Part shown: positions 18,119 to 27,382 of the stretch, piece by piece
How the letters are laid out: every line of letters starts with the position of its first letter
Numbering within the stretch: the first letter of the stretch is position 1
Assembly (NCBI GenBank): GCA_963702765.1
Contig: CAVPEB010000019.1
Span: forward strand, 166,950 to 230,949
Direction: 5' to 3'
Length of the DNA: 64,000 bases
Origin: DATMNR01 sp963702765
Lineage (GTDB): Bacteria; Chloroflexota; Ktedonobacteria; Ktedonobacterales; Ktedonobacteraceae
Translations under genes and position numbers: made by a program
Notes under the pieces: generated by a model
The model's input: only the letters and a program-made list of their open reading frames with translations
Databases searched by the model: none
What the model was told of the DNA's origin: nothing

Positions 18119-18784
18119 CTACAATGCTGCACGTAATCTGCGTTCATACCAGCGAGCCACATATGAAATTGGTAAGGCCATCAGCAGGTATAGAACAATT
18201 GCCAATGCATAGAGCGGTATTGGTTGACTGCTATTTCGAAACACGAAGAACTGCAGCACAGAAGTAAGCTCAGTGGCAGAAATCACACTGAGTATGGCCG
18301 AGTCCTTCAGCATATAGATGAAATCATTCACGAATGGGGGAATCATAAGTGGTATCGCCTGAGGCAAAACTATGCGAAAGAAATTCTGCCCGCTTGACAT
18401 ACCTAATGAAAGTGCTGCTTCCGTCTGCCCATGCTCGACTGAAAGAAAGCCAGCACGGAACACCTCGGCTTCAAAGGCGGAATAGTTAATTGCTAGAATA
18501 GCTATACCCGCTGTCCACGCGTTATCGTAAATAGCCAGGTTATAATTGGCCAGAATCGCTCCAAGCCCATAATAGATGAGAAATATCTGCGCAATAATAG
18601 GTGTTCCACGTATGACTTCGATATAAATCTTAGCTGGTGAGCTAAACCACGCAATACGCGAACTACGCATCAACGCAAGGAGAAGACCAAGCAAAAGGGC
18701 CAGCGGAAATGAAACGAAACAATAAATGAGAGTATTTCTGGCTCCTATGAGAAAAAAGGGAAGAACCTGCTGGATAAGGCTCAT
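18119..18784 (-). CDS. Polar amino acid ABC transporter, permease 1
   Basis: A 221-residue HAAT-type permease of standard size with about five membrane segments. It has the EAA-type loop GQTEAALSLGMSSGQNFFRI near residue 125 and the typical VEVIRG/EVIRGTPIIAQIFL segment. The ATG follows AGGGGAG. The gene sits between the binding lipoprotein and permease 2. The two permeases are related, so the membrane part is probably a heterodimer. Confidence 0.9.
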   Translation of the reverse strand: MSLIQQVLPFFLIGARNTLIYCFVSFPLALLLGLLLALMRSSRIAWFSSPAKIYIEVIRGTPIIAQIFLIYYGLGAILANYNLAIYDNAWTAGIAILAINYSAFEAEVFRAGFLSVEHGQTEAALSLGMSSGQNFFRIVLPQAIPLMIPPFVNDFIYMLKDSAILSVISATELTSVLQFFVFRNSSQPIPLYALAIVLYLLMALPISYVARWYERRLRAAL

Positions 18785-18815
18785 TAGCTACTCCCCTATG
18801 AAATAGCAGTATTGA

Positions 18816-18851
18816 GGAGCGAGATAGCGACACGCATGGTTATCTCGCTCC
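18816..18851. promoter_or_regulatory. Intercistronic stem-loop between lipoprotein and permease genes
   Basis: An 11-bp perfect stem (18816-18826 with 18841-18851) and a 14-base loop, directly after the lipoprotein stop. There is no T-run on the minus strand. Such hairpins after binding-protein genes in ABC operons commonly stabilise the upstream message or cause partial termination, so more binding protein than permease is made. Confidence 0.55.
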
Positions 18852-18867
18852 CGAAACGATAAGTGTG

Positions 18868-19797
18868 TTACATAATGCCAATTTCAGCCTGCTGGTCATT
18901 CCACAAACTCCAGGCCATGTAGATTTTCTTGAGCGTTCCATCTTTTTTGAGACGCGCAAGCGCCTGGTTTAGTTCGTTGAGGACTGTTGGGGCATTCGGA
19001 TTGCTCTTATTGAAACCAGCAACGTATACATCTTGATAAATTGTCTTGCCAAGGGACTTCAAAGTCGGATCAGCAGTTCCACCAGGGCCAGCGCCAATGA
19101 CATAGTACGCTACTATTGGGAAATCCAAAAATACCGCATCGAGCTTCTTTTGTTTGAGATCATCGAATGGCAGATCGCCATTATACAGCTTGGTAGTGAT
19201 CTGCGGAAAGCCCTGCAAGATCGTCGCAGCCCTATAACCATCACCGGTGCCAACGGTCATGCCATATAGAACGTTTAATTGCAGGTCACTGGTCGCGTTA
19301 TATTGAGTGAAACGCGGGTCATCTGACCGCACAACCATCTGCTGACCATAACGATAATAGGGATCGGAGAAGAGTTGTGTTTTTTTGCGCTCATCGGTGA
19401 TTTCCCAGCCATTGAAGACGAAATCAAAATTGTTAGCTGCAAGTGCCTGGTCGAGTTGGCCGTAGCATGTCTCTATCTGTCGTTGGGTAACACCCATCAC
19501 ATTAGCAACAGCATTCATAATATCGACTTCAAAACCAACCAGGTTGGCGGGGTTCTTGGGATCCTTAAATATGTATGGAGCGCCATCGACATAGTCAGCA
19601 CCCCATTGCAAAAAGCCTGGAGTTTTAAGTCCAGCATTGCCTACTGGCGTGACACCTGGAGTAGGTGTAGTAGCGCCTGACCCAACATTTCCGCCACAGG
19701 CAGCTAACAAAGATTCGAGAGTTCCACCTGCAACAACTAAGCCCCCAGCCTGGCCTATGCGCTTGAGAAATGTTCGCCTGTCAATATCAGGTATCAT
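18868..19797 (-). CDS. Amino acid ABC transporter substrate-binding lipoprotein
   Basis: A 309-residue family 3 solute-binding protein. The N-terminus combines a twin-arginine motif (DRRTFLKRIG) with a lipobox (SLLAAC), so it is probably exported folded through Tat and anchored by a lipid outside the membrane. A short Thr/Pro linker follows. The mature part has the FEVDIMNAVANVMG and PYYRYGQQMVVRSDD segments typical of amino-acid binders and ends with KKDGTLKKIYMAW. It delivers substrate to the two permeases encoded downstream. The exact ligand cannot be read; the neighbouring PatA- and lysine-dehydrogenase-like genes favour a basic amino acid or diamine. Confidence 0.9.
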   Translation of the reverse strand: MIPDIDRRTFLKRIGQAGGLVVAGGTLESLLAACGGNVGSGATTPTPGVTPVGNAGLKTPGFLQWGADYVDGAPYIFKDPKNPANLVGFEVDIMNAVANVMGVTQRQIETCYGQLDQALAANNFDFVFNGWEITDERKKTQLFSDPYYRYGQQMVVRSDDPRFTQYNATSDLQLNVLYGMTVGTGDGYRAATILQGFPQITTKLYNGDLPFDDLKQKKLDAVFLDFPIVAYYVIGAGPGGTADPTLKSLGKTIYQDVYVAGFNKSNPNAPTVLNELNQALARLKKDGTLKKIYMAWSLWNDQQAEIGIM

Positions 19798-19846
19798 TAC
19801 GCACTATTACCTTTCTATTAGTAAACCTGGTTCTTCTATTGTTCAC

Positions 19847-20677
19847 TTACGGTAAATAAGAGAGCACGCGCTCCAGGAATAGCTTTGTGCGCTCCTGCTT
19901 GGGTTGCGTAAATATTTCTTCAGGATCGCCTTGTTCTACAATCACTCCATCGGAAATAAAGACGACACGATCGGAAACGTCGCGCGCAAATTGCATTTCG
20001 TGCGTTACCACTACCATCGTGCTTCCTTCATACGCCAGGTCCTTCATAACTTTGAGAACCTCGCCTACCAGTTCAGGGTCAAGCGCAGAGGTTGGCTCAT
20101 CGAAGAGTAGCGCCTGAGGCTGCATAGCAAGGGCGCGCGCAATGGCCACACGTTGCTTCTGGCCACCCGAAAGCCTGTTTGGATAAGCGTCACGCTTTTC
20201 TGCAAGACCAACTTTTTCTAATAACTTCTCACCAAGATCTACCGCCTGATCCTTGGGCATTTTGCGAACTAATAAAGGCGCCTGGATCACGTTCTGCAAG
20301 ACTGTCATATGCGGGAAGAGGTTAAAATTCTGGAACACCATGCCCAGTTCACGGCGAATCGGAGCGAGTTGTTTGTTGGAGAAATGAGGATCAAGCCGTT
20401 GACCATGGATGTAGATATCACCGCTCGTATGCTTTTCCAGCCCATTGAAGCAGCGTATGAGGGTACTCTTACCTGAGCCGCTCGGACCTATCAGCGCTAC
20501 GACTTCCCTTTTATGTACCTCGAAATCGACATCTTTGAGAACATGCTTATCGCCAAAATATTTATTGACCTTGCTGGCATTAATAATGATCTCTGAAGGA
20601 ATTGGAGCTATGGAAAGGTCACCACTACTGGTACCAGGCTTAAAAGTATCATCTGGTAGTGTTTGCTCGGAGTCCAA
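19847..20677 (-). CDS. Polar amino acid ABC transporter ATP-binding protein (GlnQ-type)
   Basis: A 276-residue ABC ATPase. It has Walker A (LIGPSGSGKSTLIRC), Q-loop (VFQNFNLFPHMT), signature (NRLSGGQKQRVAIARAL), Walker B (ALLFDEPTSALDPEL) and the H-loop His (VVTHEMQFARDV). The 35-residue N-terminal extension is unusual but ordinary in composition. The start appears to be a TTG with AAAGGAG 6-7 bases upstream; no ATG in frame has a ribosome site. It is the first gene of a four-gene operon (ATPase, lipoprotein, two permeases) and powers the importer. Confidence 0.9.
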   Translation of the reverse strand: MDSEQTLPDDTFKPGTSSGDLSIAPIPSEIIINASKVNKYFGDKHVLKDVDFEVHKREVVALIGPSGSGKSTLIRCFNGLEKHTSGDIYIHGQRLDPHFSNKQLAPIRRELGMVFQNFNLFPHMTVLQNVIQAPLLVRKMPKDQAVDLGEKLLEKVGLAEKRDAYPNRLSGGQKQRVAIARALAMQPQALLFDEPTSALDPELVGEVLKVMKDLAYEGSTMVVVTHEMQFARDVSDRVVFISDGVIVEQGDPEEIFTQPKQERTKLFLERVLSYLP

Positions 20678-20869
20678 GGGTCACTCCTTTCCTTACTGCA
20701 TGGCAAATCCTGGCAGACAAAATCACCTGGAAATGCAGCCTAGAATGTTGTTGTACAGTATAATGATGAGCATACAGCCTGTCAAGGGATTGGCAGCTAT
20801 AACTTCTACATTTTTTTTACAAAATGCTATACTGTCCTTAAATCTAAGGAAAACAGGGATACGCGAAAG

Positions 20870-21670
20870 ATGCCATATCTTGACACCTCAAATACTATCA
20901 TGTACTACGATATTTTTGAACCAAATTTCACCGCAATATCCCTATCTTCCCAGAGAAACACGTTACTTTTAATTCATGGTTTTGGAGGAACGCCCCAAAG
21001 CGATTTTGGAACACAGCTGCCTGTCTTGCAGAGCCATTTTCAAGTGATTGCCCCACATTTGCATGGATATGGCCGTTCTACACATCGCAATAGCTACACA
21101 CTTTCCTTTTATCGAGATGATGCTAACGACCTGGCAACACTTCTCAACTATTTGAACATCGAAAAGGTGCTGGTATTAGGCTTTAGCGATGGTGGTATCG
21201 TGGGGCTACTACTGGCAGCATTATATCCCCAAAGAGTGTCAGCGCTTGCTGTAATGGGTGCGCAACCAGCAATCAATGACCAGAATGTAGCTGCTATCCG
21301 ACACTGGCTGATCGAAGCCCCGCTGTCGGAAGATTGGCAAAGAGAACTGGCAAAGCTACATGGAGAACCCTACTGGCGATCACTTCCGCGCATGTATGTC
21401 GAGGGACAGGAAAAACTGGTCTCAGCCGGAGGCATCATCATCACTGAGGAAGAGCTGGCATCCATTTACTGTCCGGCGCTCATCATGCATGGCAAGCGCG
21501 ATCGAATTGTCCCTGTCGATTATGCTCATATCATCTCTGAGCGCGTACCCAACGCACAGATACTCCTTTTTGACGCCGGACATGCGGCACATCTACGCTG
21601 TGAAAAGGAGTATACCTCCGCAATCATGAAATTTTTCCTTGATCAGCAGGGTAGAAAGGATTCACAATGA
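20870..21670 (+). CDS. Alpha/beta hydrolase
   Basis: A 266-residue cytoplasmic alpha/beta hydrolase. The oxyanion segment is LLIHGFGG, the nucleophile elbow GFSDGG (Ser near residue 106), the acid HGKRDRIVP and the catalytic His in FDAGHAAHL. The fold and size fit esterases, lactonases or C-C hydrolases; the substrate is unknown. Its stop overlaps the ATG of the P1 peptidase gene by 4 bases (ATGA), so translation of the two is coupled and they probably act in one pathway. The gene is divergent from the amino-acid importer; a TATACT box about 35 bases upstream may be its -10 element. Confidence 0.85.
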   Translation: MPYLDTSNTIMYYDIFEPNFTAISLSSQRNTLLLIHGFGGTPQSDFGTQLPVLQSHFQVIAPHLHGYGRSTHRNSYTLSFYRDDANDLATLLNYLNIEKVLVLGFSDGGIVGLLLAALYPQRVSALAVMGAQPAINDQNVAAIRHWLIEAPLSEDWQRELAKLHGEPYWRSLPRMYVEGQEKLVSAGGIIITEEELASIYCPALIMHGKRDRIVPVDYAHIISERVPNAQILLFDAGHAAHLRCEKEYTSAIMKFFLDQQGRKDSQ

Positions 21671-22785
21671 CAATGCCAGAAGATCGTCCAAGAGCACGCG
21701 ACCTCGGATTAACGGTTGGCGTACTCCCACCAGGGCCACTGAACGCAATTACAGATATTACGGGAGTGAGAGTGGGGCACTGCACAGTGTGGGAAGGGGA
21801 AAGTCCCGGTAAACACGGGTCAGGTCCCGCACGCACTGGAGTTACAGCGATCGTGCCACCTGGTGATTACTTTGGCGAGCGCCTCTACGCTGGATGTTCT
21901 GTACTGAATGGCTGCGGTGAAATAATAGGCATTACAAACCTGAATGAATTAGGAACCTTGGATACACCTATTCTGCTGACGAATTCAATGAGTATTGGCA
22001 TTGTGTATCACGCGACCGCTCGCTATTTATGCTCTAGAGATGAACGCATTGGGCGTAGTTACGTAACCATGCCAGTGGTTGGCGAGTGTGATGATAGCTT
22101 TTTGAATGATGCTGCTGGCTTCCACGTTCGAGAAGAGCATGTCATTCAGGCATTAGACAACGCCAGTGAAGGTCCTGTCCTGGAGGGATCTATTGGCTCA
22201 GCCACTGGCCTACATTGCTTCGATTTTAAGGGCGGCATTGGGACTTCATCCAGACAAATTCCGCACCAATTCGGCGGCTATACTGTCGGAGTACTGGTCA
22301 ATACCAACTTTGGTGATCGTCACAACCTGACAATCGCTGGTGTTCCAGTAGGGCGCGAAATACAGGATCTTATGCCATCAGAAACAGGCTATGACAAACC
22401 TGCCGAAGGATCATGCATAGTTGTCGTTGCTACCGATGCGCCATTGCATCCTTTGGGATTGCAGCGGCTTGCCCGTCGCGCAGGTTTAGGGCTTGCTCGC
22501 ACTGGCTCTACAGCGCATAATGGAAGCGGTGAGATTTTTCTTGCTTTTTCAACGGGCGTACGTATTCCACGCCAGCTCTCTGAAACTGAGATACAAATTC
22601 GTCTTGTTCCTGAAAGTTCCCAGGCACTCAATCTACTTTTTGACGCCACAGTCGAAGCGACAGAAGAGGCAGTATTGAATGCGTTGTTTCGGGCAACAAC
22701 GGTAAGCGGAATTGATGGGCATATCCTTTACGAGTTGCCAATTGAGCGTACTCGAAACATACTTCACGCCTTTGGCCGACTTTAG
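21667..22785 (+). CDS. P1-family (DmpA-type) aminopeptidase/amidase
   Basis: A 372-residue N-terminal nucleophile hydrolase of the DmpA/BapA group. Family marks are NAITDITGVRVGH at the start, GVTAIVPP, GIVYHATARYL, GSATGLHCFDFKGGIGTSSR, and the Gly-Ser self-cleavage site in GSCIVVVATDAPLHP, where Ser becomes the N-terminal nucleophile of the beta chain. Relatives cleave amino-terminal residues, D-amino-acid amides/esters or beta-peptides. It is translationally coupled to the alpha/beta hydrolase upstream. No signal peptide is visible, so it acts in the cytoplasm. The natural substrate is not known from sequence. Confidence 0.9.
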   Translation: MTMPEDRPRARDLGLTVGVLPPGPLNAITDITGVRVGHCTVWEGESPGKHGSGPARTGVTAIVPPGDYFGERLYAGCSVLNGCGEIIGITNLNELGTLDTPILLTNSMSIGIVYHATARYLCSRDERIGRSYVTMPVVGECDDSFLNDAAGFHVREEHVIQALDNASEGPVLEGSIGSATGLHCFDFKGGIGTSSRQIPHQFGGYTVGVLVNTNFGDRHNLTIAGVPVGREIQDLMPSETGYDKPAEGSCIVVVATDAPLHPLGLQRLARRAGLGLARTGSTAHNGSGEIFLAFSTGVRIPRQLSETEIQIRLVPESSQALNLLFDATVEATEEAVLNALFRATTVSGIDGHILYELPIERTRNILHAFGRL

Positions 22786-22985
22786 ACTCAAGTATTTTTC
22801 TGCAAAACTCCGCAGAATAGACGTTTAATTCCATTAGTCCTTGCTGGTTAAGAAGCGCCTGCTGCAATTAGCCTATTTGCGCTATCTGGCAGCATAAGGA
22901 CTGGAATCCAACTGCATTTTCAGGTAAAGTGCCCCTATAAATCAAACACAGCAATATTTATAGTCTTTGTAAAGCGAGGTTTAGT

Positions 22986-23861
22986 ATGTTCTCTCCCCCT
23001 GATCGGCATATCGCCAATGTTCCACCAGAAGGAAGTTATCACTCTCCAAAGACGATTAAACTTTCACCAGAAAGCCAGCAGGAAGACTTTCGTGCAATAA
23101 CAAATCCAAAATACCCAATAGTCATTCCAGCTTCCACAAGAAGAAAACGCACCGAGCCATTAGAATATTCAAAATATCGGCGAGGCCGTTTTATTTTTCC
23201 TGGCATATTACTAGGAAGTGTATTGATCATCACACTTGCCATGGTCTTCGTCATTCCACTAGACAATGCTAATCAGCATTCTCACACACTAGCGCAGGCG
23301 ATTGGAAATTTGATCTCAACTCAACACCTTAATGAAGTGGATACCCTCCAACAACTTTCAACACCTACATCATCGCTGTTCACAGGAGGGAGTTCATGCG
23401 GTGGGAGTGACATCTGGGGTACCTGCGCGACGTATATAACTGCCAGTGGGGTAATGGGATCTGGGCAAATGCAACGGCCAATCAAAGGAGCTGTGATAAC
23501 ACAGGCTTTCGGCCATCCTGAATATCAACTGTGGTGCGGATGTTGGAAACCTCATACTGGCATCGACCTTGCTGCTCCTTATGGAACTCAGGTAACAGCA
23601 GCAGATAATGGACAGGTCATCTGGACTGGCTGGGATTGGTCAGGTTTAGGCTGGGCGGTCAAAATCAATCACGGTGATTATATTGCCACAATCTACGGAC
23701 ACCTTGATCACTTCATCGTGAAAGTTGGTCAAAATGTGACTGTGGGACAGGTAATCGGGTATGAGGGAAGCACAGGAGCCTCTACAGGCCCGCACGTACA
23801 CTTTATGGTGCTTGTCCATAACGTCTGGGTAGATCCTACACTATACGTACAACTACCCTGA
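22986..23861 (+). CDS. M23-family peptidoglycan endopeptidase
   Basis: A 291-residue protein with a 70-residue cytoplasmic N-terminus, one transmembrane helix (about residues 75-95, FPGILLGSVLIITLAMVFVIPL region), a Ser/Thr-rich linker and a C-terminal LytM/M23 zinc peptidase domain. Zinc ligands are visible in HTGIDLAAPYGT (His and Asp) and GPHVHFMV (His). The domain also shows the usual TAADNGQVIW and GQVIGYEGSTGAS segments. It would cleave peptide cross-links of the cell wall outside the membrane. An unusual cysteine pair (WCGCW) precedes the first zinc His. A strong hairpin terminator follows the stop. Confidence 0.9.
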   Translation: MFSPPDRHIANVPPEGSYHSPKTIKLSPESQQEDFRAITNPKYPIVIPASTRRKRTEPLEYSKYRRGRFIFPGILLGSVLIITLAMVFVIPLDNANQHSHTLAQAIGNLISTQHLNEVDTLQQLSTPTSSLFTGGSSCGGSDIWGTCATYITASGVMGSGQMQRPIKGAVITQAFGHPEYQLWCGCWKPHTGIDLAAPYGTQVTAADNGQVIWTGWDWSGLGWAVKINHGDYIATIYGHLDHFIVKVGQNVTVGQVIGYEGSTGASTGPHVHFMVLVHNVWVDPTLYVQLP

Positions 23862-23867
23862 ACAAAA

Positions 23868-23901
23868 TGTAAGGCTGGCAATAATAAATGCCAGCCTTAC
23901 A
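23868..23901. terminator. Hairpin terminator after the M23 gene
   Basis: A perfect 13-bp stem (23868-23880 with 23889-23901) and an 8-base AT loop, 7 bases after the M23 stop and 28 bases before the convergent KGG gene stop. It can serve both strands; neither side has a long T-run. Confidence 0.75.
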
Positions 23902-23928
23902 ACTACTTTCATGATAACTCTATACTAA

Positions 23929-24126
23929 CTAAGCTTTGGCGGAACTCTTTGGGCGGCGACGACTGATCGATCCACCTTTACGTCCGGCTGCCTGCGCCTC
24001 TTCACTTGTCCACTTGTGCGCAGTTCCCTGAGCATGAGCTGCCTTGCCACCTTTACTGGCTATTTCGCGCTTCTTCTCACTACTCATAGATGCAAAACCG
24101 CGGCCACTTCCTTTACTGGATGGCAT
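23929..24126 (-). CDS. KGG-repeat stress protein (Con-10/GsiB-like)
   Basis: A 65-residue, strongly basic, glycine-rich hydrophilic protein. It contains two copies of the KGG repeat: GFASMSSEKKREIASKGGKA and the shorter EEAQAAGRKGG. Proteins with this repeat (Con-10, GsiB, YciG) accumulate in general stress and desiccation and behave as hydrophilins. The ATG has a good AGGAGGAA-type ribosome site. It stands alone with its own upstream region. The C-terminal tail ISRRRPKSSAKA could bind nucleic acid, which is a guess. Confidence 0.85.
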   Translation of the reverse strand: MPSSKGSGRGFASMSSEKKREIASKGGKAAHAQGTAHKWTSEEAQAAGRKGGSISRRRPKSSAKA

Positions 24127-24279
24127 TGTTATTCCTCCTTATGATCAAATGTTTTACACTCCTTACTGGAATATTTCAACGACATCATAGATACTACTTA
24201 TCTTAAATATCTATCGAAATATCCTCTTCATTTAAAGAATAACAGCCATTTAACTCAGGTACAAGTCAACAATAAAATA

Positions 24280-24318
24280 CTCAGCAATTTCTAAGGATAT
24301 CTCAGCAATTTCTAAGGA
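24280..24318. repeat. Tandem 21-bp repeat, two copies
   Basis: The unit beginning CTCAGCAATTTCTAAGGA occurs at 24280 and again at 24301 with a 21-base period, just downstream of the DUF4097 stop. It looks like a recent slippage duplication. Confidence 0.7.
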
Positions 24319-24324
24319 AACTTG

Positions 24325-25365
24325 TTATTTCTGGTTCAAATTGATATCACCATTATCGGACTTCATTGTTACATTCGTTCCCTGTGCTTGAGAGTCTGTA
24401 CCCATATTCCCTGTGGCATGCGTGCCTGAACTATTGTTTTGAACACCTGGAATGTTTATTGAACCTGAATTTGTCGTTGCATCAATATGAAATGCTGGAG
24501 ATGTTGGCAATGCAACAGTGACTGTTCCACTCGTAGTGATAAATTGATAGTTCCCGCCGGCACTAATGGTCCCATCAAAGTTTATATCGCCGGAATTCGT
24601 TGTTAATGAAGATGAACCACTCAATGTGTCATTTGAAGCATTAATCGTACCATCATCTGCAACTAATGTCATTTGTCCAGCTACACCCTTTACATTGATA
24701 GTGCCAGATCCCGTATTTAGACTCAAATTAGTCCCTGATGGTACAGAGACCAACAAATCTTGAGAATTTTGTATCTCTGCATTTATAGAATTGCCATTCT
24801 GACTAATGCTTTGTTGAATATCATTGGGATTACCTGGAAAGCTGTTCCCGTTTACTGCCTGAATTATCACAGTATTAGATTGACCTTCGACAACTGTTAC
24901 ATCGGCATTCATATCGTTAATCACAATGGTTGCTTGTCCATTCACCGAATAGTCGATGGGTTGTCCCATTACTTGAGCCTGATTAATAGGGCCTTGATTG
25001 AAACCAGGACCATCTCCAGAACCAAAGCTGCGACCGAAACGAGAACCTCCACCTATCAAGCTAAAAATGATAAAGGCAAGTATTATCCAGAACCAGGGTC
25101 CTCGGCCACGCCTGCTATATGGCCGTTGCCTGTAATTACCCCCTTGCATTTGCCCTGGAATTTGTCCTGCATAAGGGCGAAGACCAGTATACCCTTCTTG
25201 CTGTGGGGTCGAAGATGGCGCAGAACCCCATTTATTTTGTTCGAGGGAATCATTATTTATCGGTTGAGGAGTATATACTTCCTGTTCCTGCTGATTGTTA
25301 TTGGTACCAAGTTTTTGTGAGGGTTTCCAATCGGGGTCTGCAAATTGCATCTCCTGATTACTCAT
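24325..25365 (-). CDS. DUF4097-type beta-repeat membrane protein
   Basis: A 346-residue protein. Residues 1-80 are Gln/Asn/Pro-rich and end in a basic cluster (RQRPYSRRGRG). One transmembrane helix follows (about 88-105) and then a glycine stretch. Residues 135-346 form a repetitive beta-strand domain with recurring LNTGSGTINV, LTTNSGDINF and SDNGDINLNQ units, the DUF4097 pattern of right-handed parallel beta structure. By the positive-inside rule the basic N-terminal arm is in the cytoplasm and the beta domain outside. The role is unknown; relatives are described as putative adhesins or partners of envelope-stress sensors. Confidence 0.75.
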   Translation of the reverse strand: MSNQEMQFADPDWKPSQKLGTNNNQQEQEVYTPQPINNDSLEQNKWGSAPSSTPQQEGYTGLRPYAGQIPGQMQGGNYRQRPYSRRGRGPWFWIILAFIIFSLIGGGSRFGRSFGSGDGPGFNQGPINQAQVMGQPIDYSVNGQATIVINDMNADVTVVEGQSNTVIIQAVNGNSFPGNPNDIQQSISQNGNSINAEIQNSQDLLVSVPSGTNLSLNTGSGTINVKGVAGQMTLVADDGTINASNDTLSGSSSLTTNSGDINFDGTISAGGNYQFITTSGTVTVALPTSPAFHIDATTNSGSINIPGVQNNSSGTHATGNMGTDSQAQGTNVTMKSDNGDINLNQK

Positions 25366-25546
25366 ATCTCACTCCATTTCTGCTTTGCACAACATGCACA
25401 TATTCATTATAAACTACGGTCAGCAATATATAAAGTTACACGACGCTCCATTTTACTTGACCATCTCAGCAGAGAACGCTACAATGAGCCAATACTGCTG
25501 TATGTATCGTTCCCATAGATAAATATGGTTAAAGGATAGAGATAGA

Positions 25547-27382
25547 ATGTCCGATTTGAGTAGAGTGAATCCAATCTCTAATATTCTTTTTCACAGCTTT
25601 GATACTGAGCCATCGGAAGCTGGGGGAATGGATGTTGATGAAGTAATCGATGTACCTTCTTTCGTAGCCCCCGCACCTTCTGCCACCATGGTGCCAATCC
25701 CAGCCGCAGCCCAACAGAAATCCAACCGAACAGCTACTATCGAGCACCTCGCAGCACGTCGAAATCTTCCCGAATTGAATGAAAACGCACCTGAAGTAAA
25801 GCAAACAATGAGCGAGCTTCGCACAGAACTCACGATGTTAGTAACGAATCTTCGTTGGGGCGGACAATCTGTGAAAGATACGGCTGATCAGATCATTCCG
25901 CTACTGAATGTTGGTTCGTTACAGCAATGGATACCTATTCTCGTTCCTAATATCTTGGAAATTGACCGTGCAGGTGACCTTATCCCAGCATGGCTTTTTA
26001 TTATTGGGGAAGAAGATCCAATGGATCTTGCTCCAGACGCAAATCCCGCCGAAACAATGATTGGTAGAGCCAGACGTATTGCAATACTTATGCTTGGCTT
26101 TTACAAATCAGCGGAAATCTCAGAAGTTCTGGGAAAACTATCAACTGATTCCAGTTCTTCTTTGTATACTACTCGATCTCTGGTCAAACAAGCAACTGTA
26201 GCAGCGCTGAAAGCTTTAGCTAGCGCGCTGAGAGAAGCGCAAGGTTGGGCAAAAGTTGATGTGATAGATGCATTCGCAACGCTCAACCAGGCTCGCTTTT
26301 ATGAGATCATGTTGACACATGGTCTAGATAACGCTAATGGATTAGAGAGCTACATTGCTGTACCTTTATTTCGCACACTGCCTATTGAAAGCTATCTTCG
26401 TGGTGGTGGTGCAATCTCACCGCAATTAGGACAGCAGGCTGCACTGGTCATCAATCAGATATTACAAGATAGTATGAGTTATAAAGCCAACAACGCTCTA
26501 CCACTCATTTTTGAGTGTGACCTCCCTGCAATGACAAACGCTCTCTTCGACGGGGCAAAAAGCACGTTGCAGTGGCAATTTGTCGTTGCGCTTCACCGGC
26601 TTGGACTGTTACTTGGACGATATTGGGGCGATATTTCTCGTGGCACCTTGCAAGATCAACGTATTGTGCAACCAGTTTATGATAGTTTACCAATCATGCC
26701 TGATATTGAACGCTGGATGAATAACACGGGCCGCGATGTGTTGTTAAAGGGACTCACGAACCAACAAGAAGAGGCTTTTCTCCCTTGTTTAAAAGTATTG
26801 AGCGATCTGCGAGATCCACGGGCTTCGCAAGTGCTCATTCAGCGCCTCGATACTACCATGCACATTGCGGATCGCAATCAGGCCTCACTGATTGGACAAA
26901 TCTGCGATGCACTCGTTCAATTACAAGATTCGCACGCTATTGTTCCGGTACGCGAGCTTGTCAAACGCACTATTCCTGTTGATTCTCGTGCTGCACGTGA
27001 CAAACGCCGTGACAACCTGACCAATGGAGATGACGATATCCCTGGAAGCATCGTGTATGGCGCTGCTATTCGCACATTTGCGCAATTTGGTGAACGCAAT
27101 ACTATCGACTTCATCCTGAAGGCTGCCAACGACTTCGACCCTTACATACGCTCCCAGGCACTTGAGGCATTGAAGAGCATCGACCCTCAAGGCGAGGATG
27201 AAAGCACTCGCATAGTCGTTCGTGAAGCATTGCATGACCCGCGAGATACGGTTGTGCGCATTGCCTGTCAGCTAATATCGCTCTATCACGACGTTGAGTC
27301 GATTACAGCGCTACAGATGCTTGCTGAATCTCGCCCTGAATTCGCAGCATCAGCACAGGAGACAATTAAACAGCTTGTTTAA
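25547..27382 (+). CDS. HEAT-repeat protein of unknown function
   Basis: A 611-residue, mostly helical cytoplasmic protein. After a 75-residue Ser/Pro/Ala-rich N-terminus the whole chain is helical. HEAT-type repeats are recognisable from about residue 400 (LPCLKVLSDLRDPRASQVLI, DSHAIVPVRELV, FDPYIRSQALEALKSI, HDPRDTVVRIACQLI). HEAT repeats form a protein-binding superhelix; no catalytic motif is seen. It stands alone between two minus-strand genes. Its last codons form half of a palindrome that overlaps the end of the convergent CocE-type gene by 4 bases. I do not recognise a specific family. Confidence 0.75.
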   Translation: MSDLSRVNPISNILFHSFDTEPSEAGGMDVDEVIDVPSFVAPAPSATMVPIPAAAQQKSNRTATIEHLAARRNLPELNENAPEVKQTMSELRTELTMLVTNLRWGGQSVKDTADQIIPLLNVGSLQQWIPILVPNILEIDRAGDLIPAWLFIIGEEDPMDLAPDANPAETMIGRARRIAILMLGFYKSAEISEVLGKLSTDSSSSLYTTRSLVKQATVAALKALASALREAQGWAKVDVIDAFATLNQARFYEIMLTHGLDNANGLESYIAVPLFRTLPIESYLRGGGAISPQLGQQAALVINQILQDSMSYKANNALPLIFECDLPAMTNALFDGAKSTLQWQFVVALHRLGLLLGRYWGDISRGTLQDQRIVQPVYDSLPIMPDIERWMNNTGRDVLLKGLTNQQEEAFLPCLKVLSDLRDPRASQVLIQRLDTTMHIADRNQASLIGQICDALVQLQDSHAIVPVRELVKRTIPVDSRAARDKRRDNLTNGDDDIPGSIVYGAAIRTFAQFGERNTIDFILKAANDFDPYIRSQALEALKSIDPQGEDESTRIVVREALHDPRDTVVRIACQLISLYHDVESITALQMLAESRPEFAASAQETIKQLV

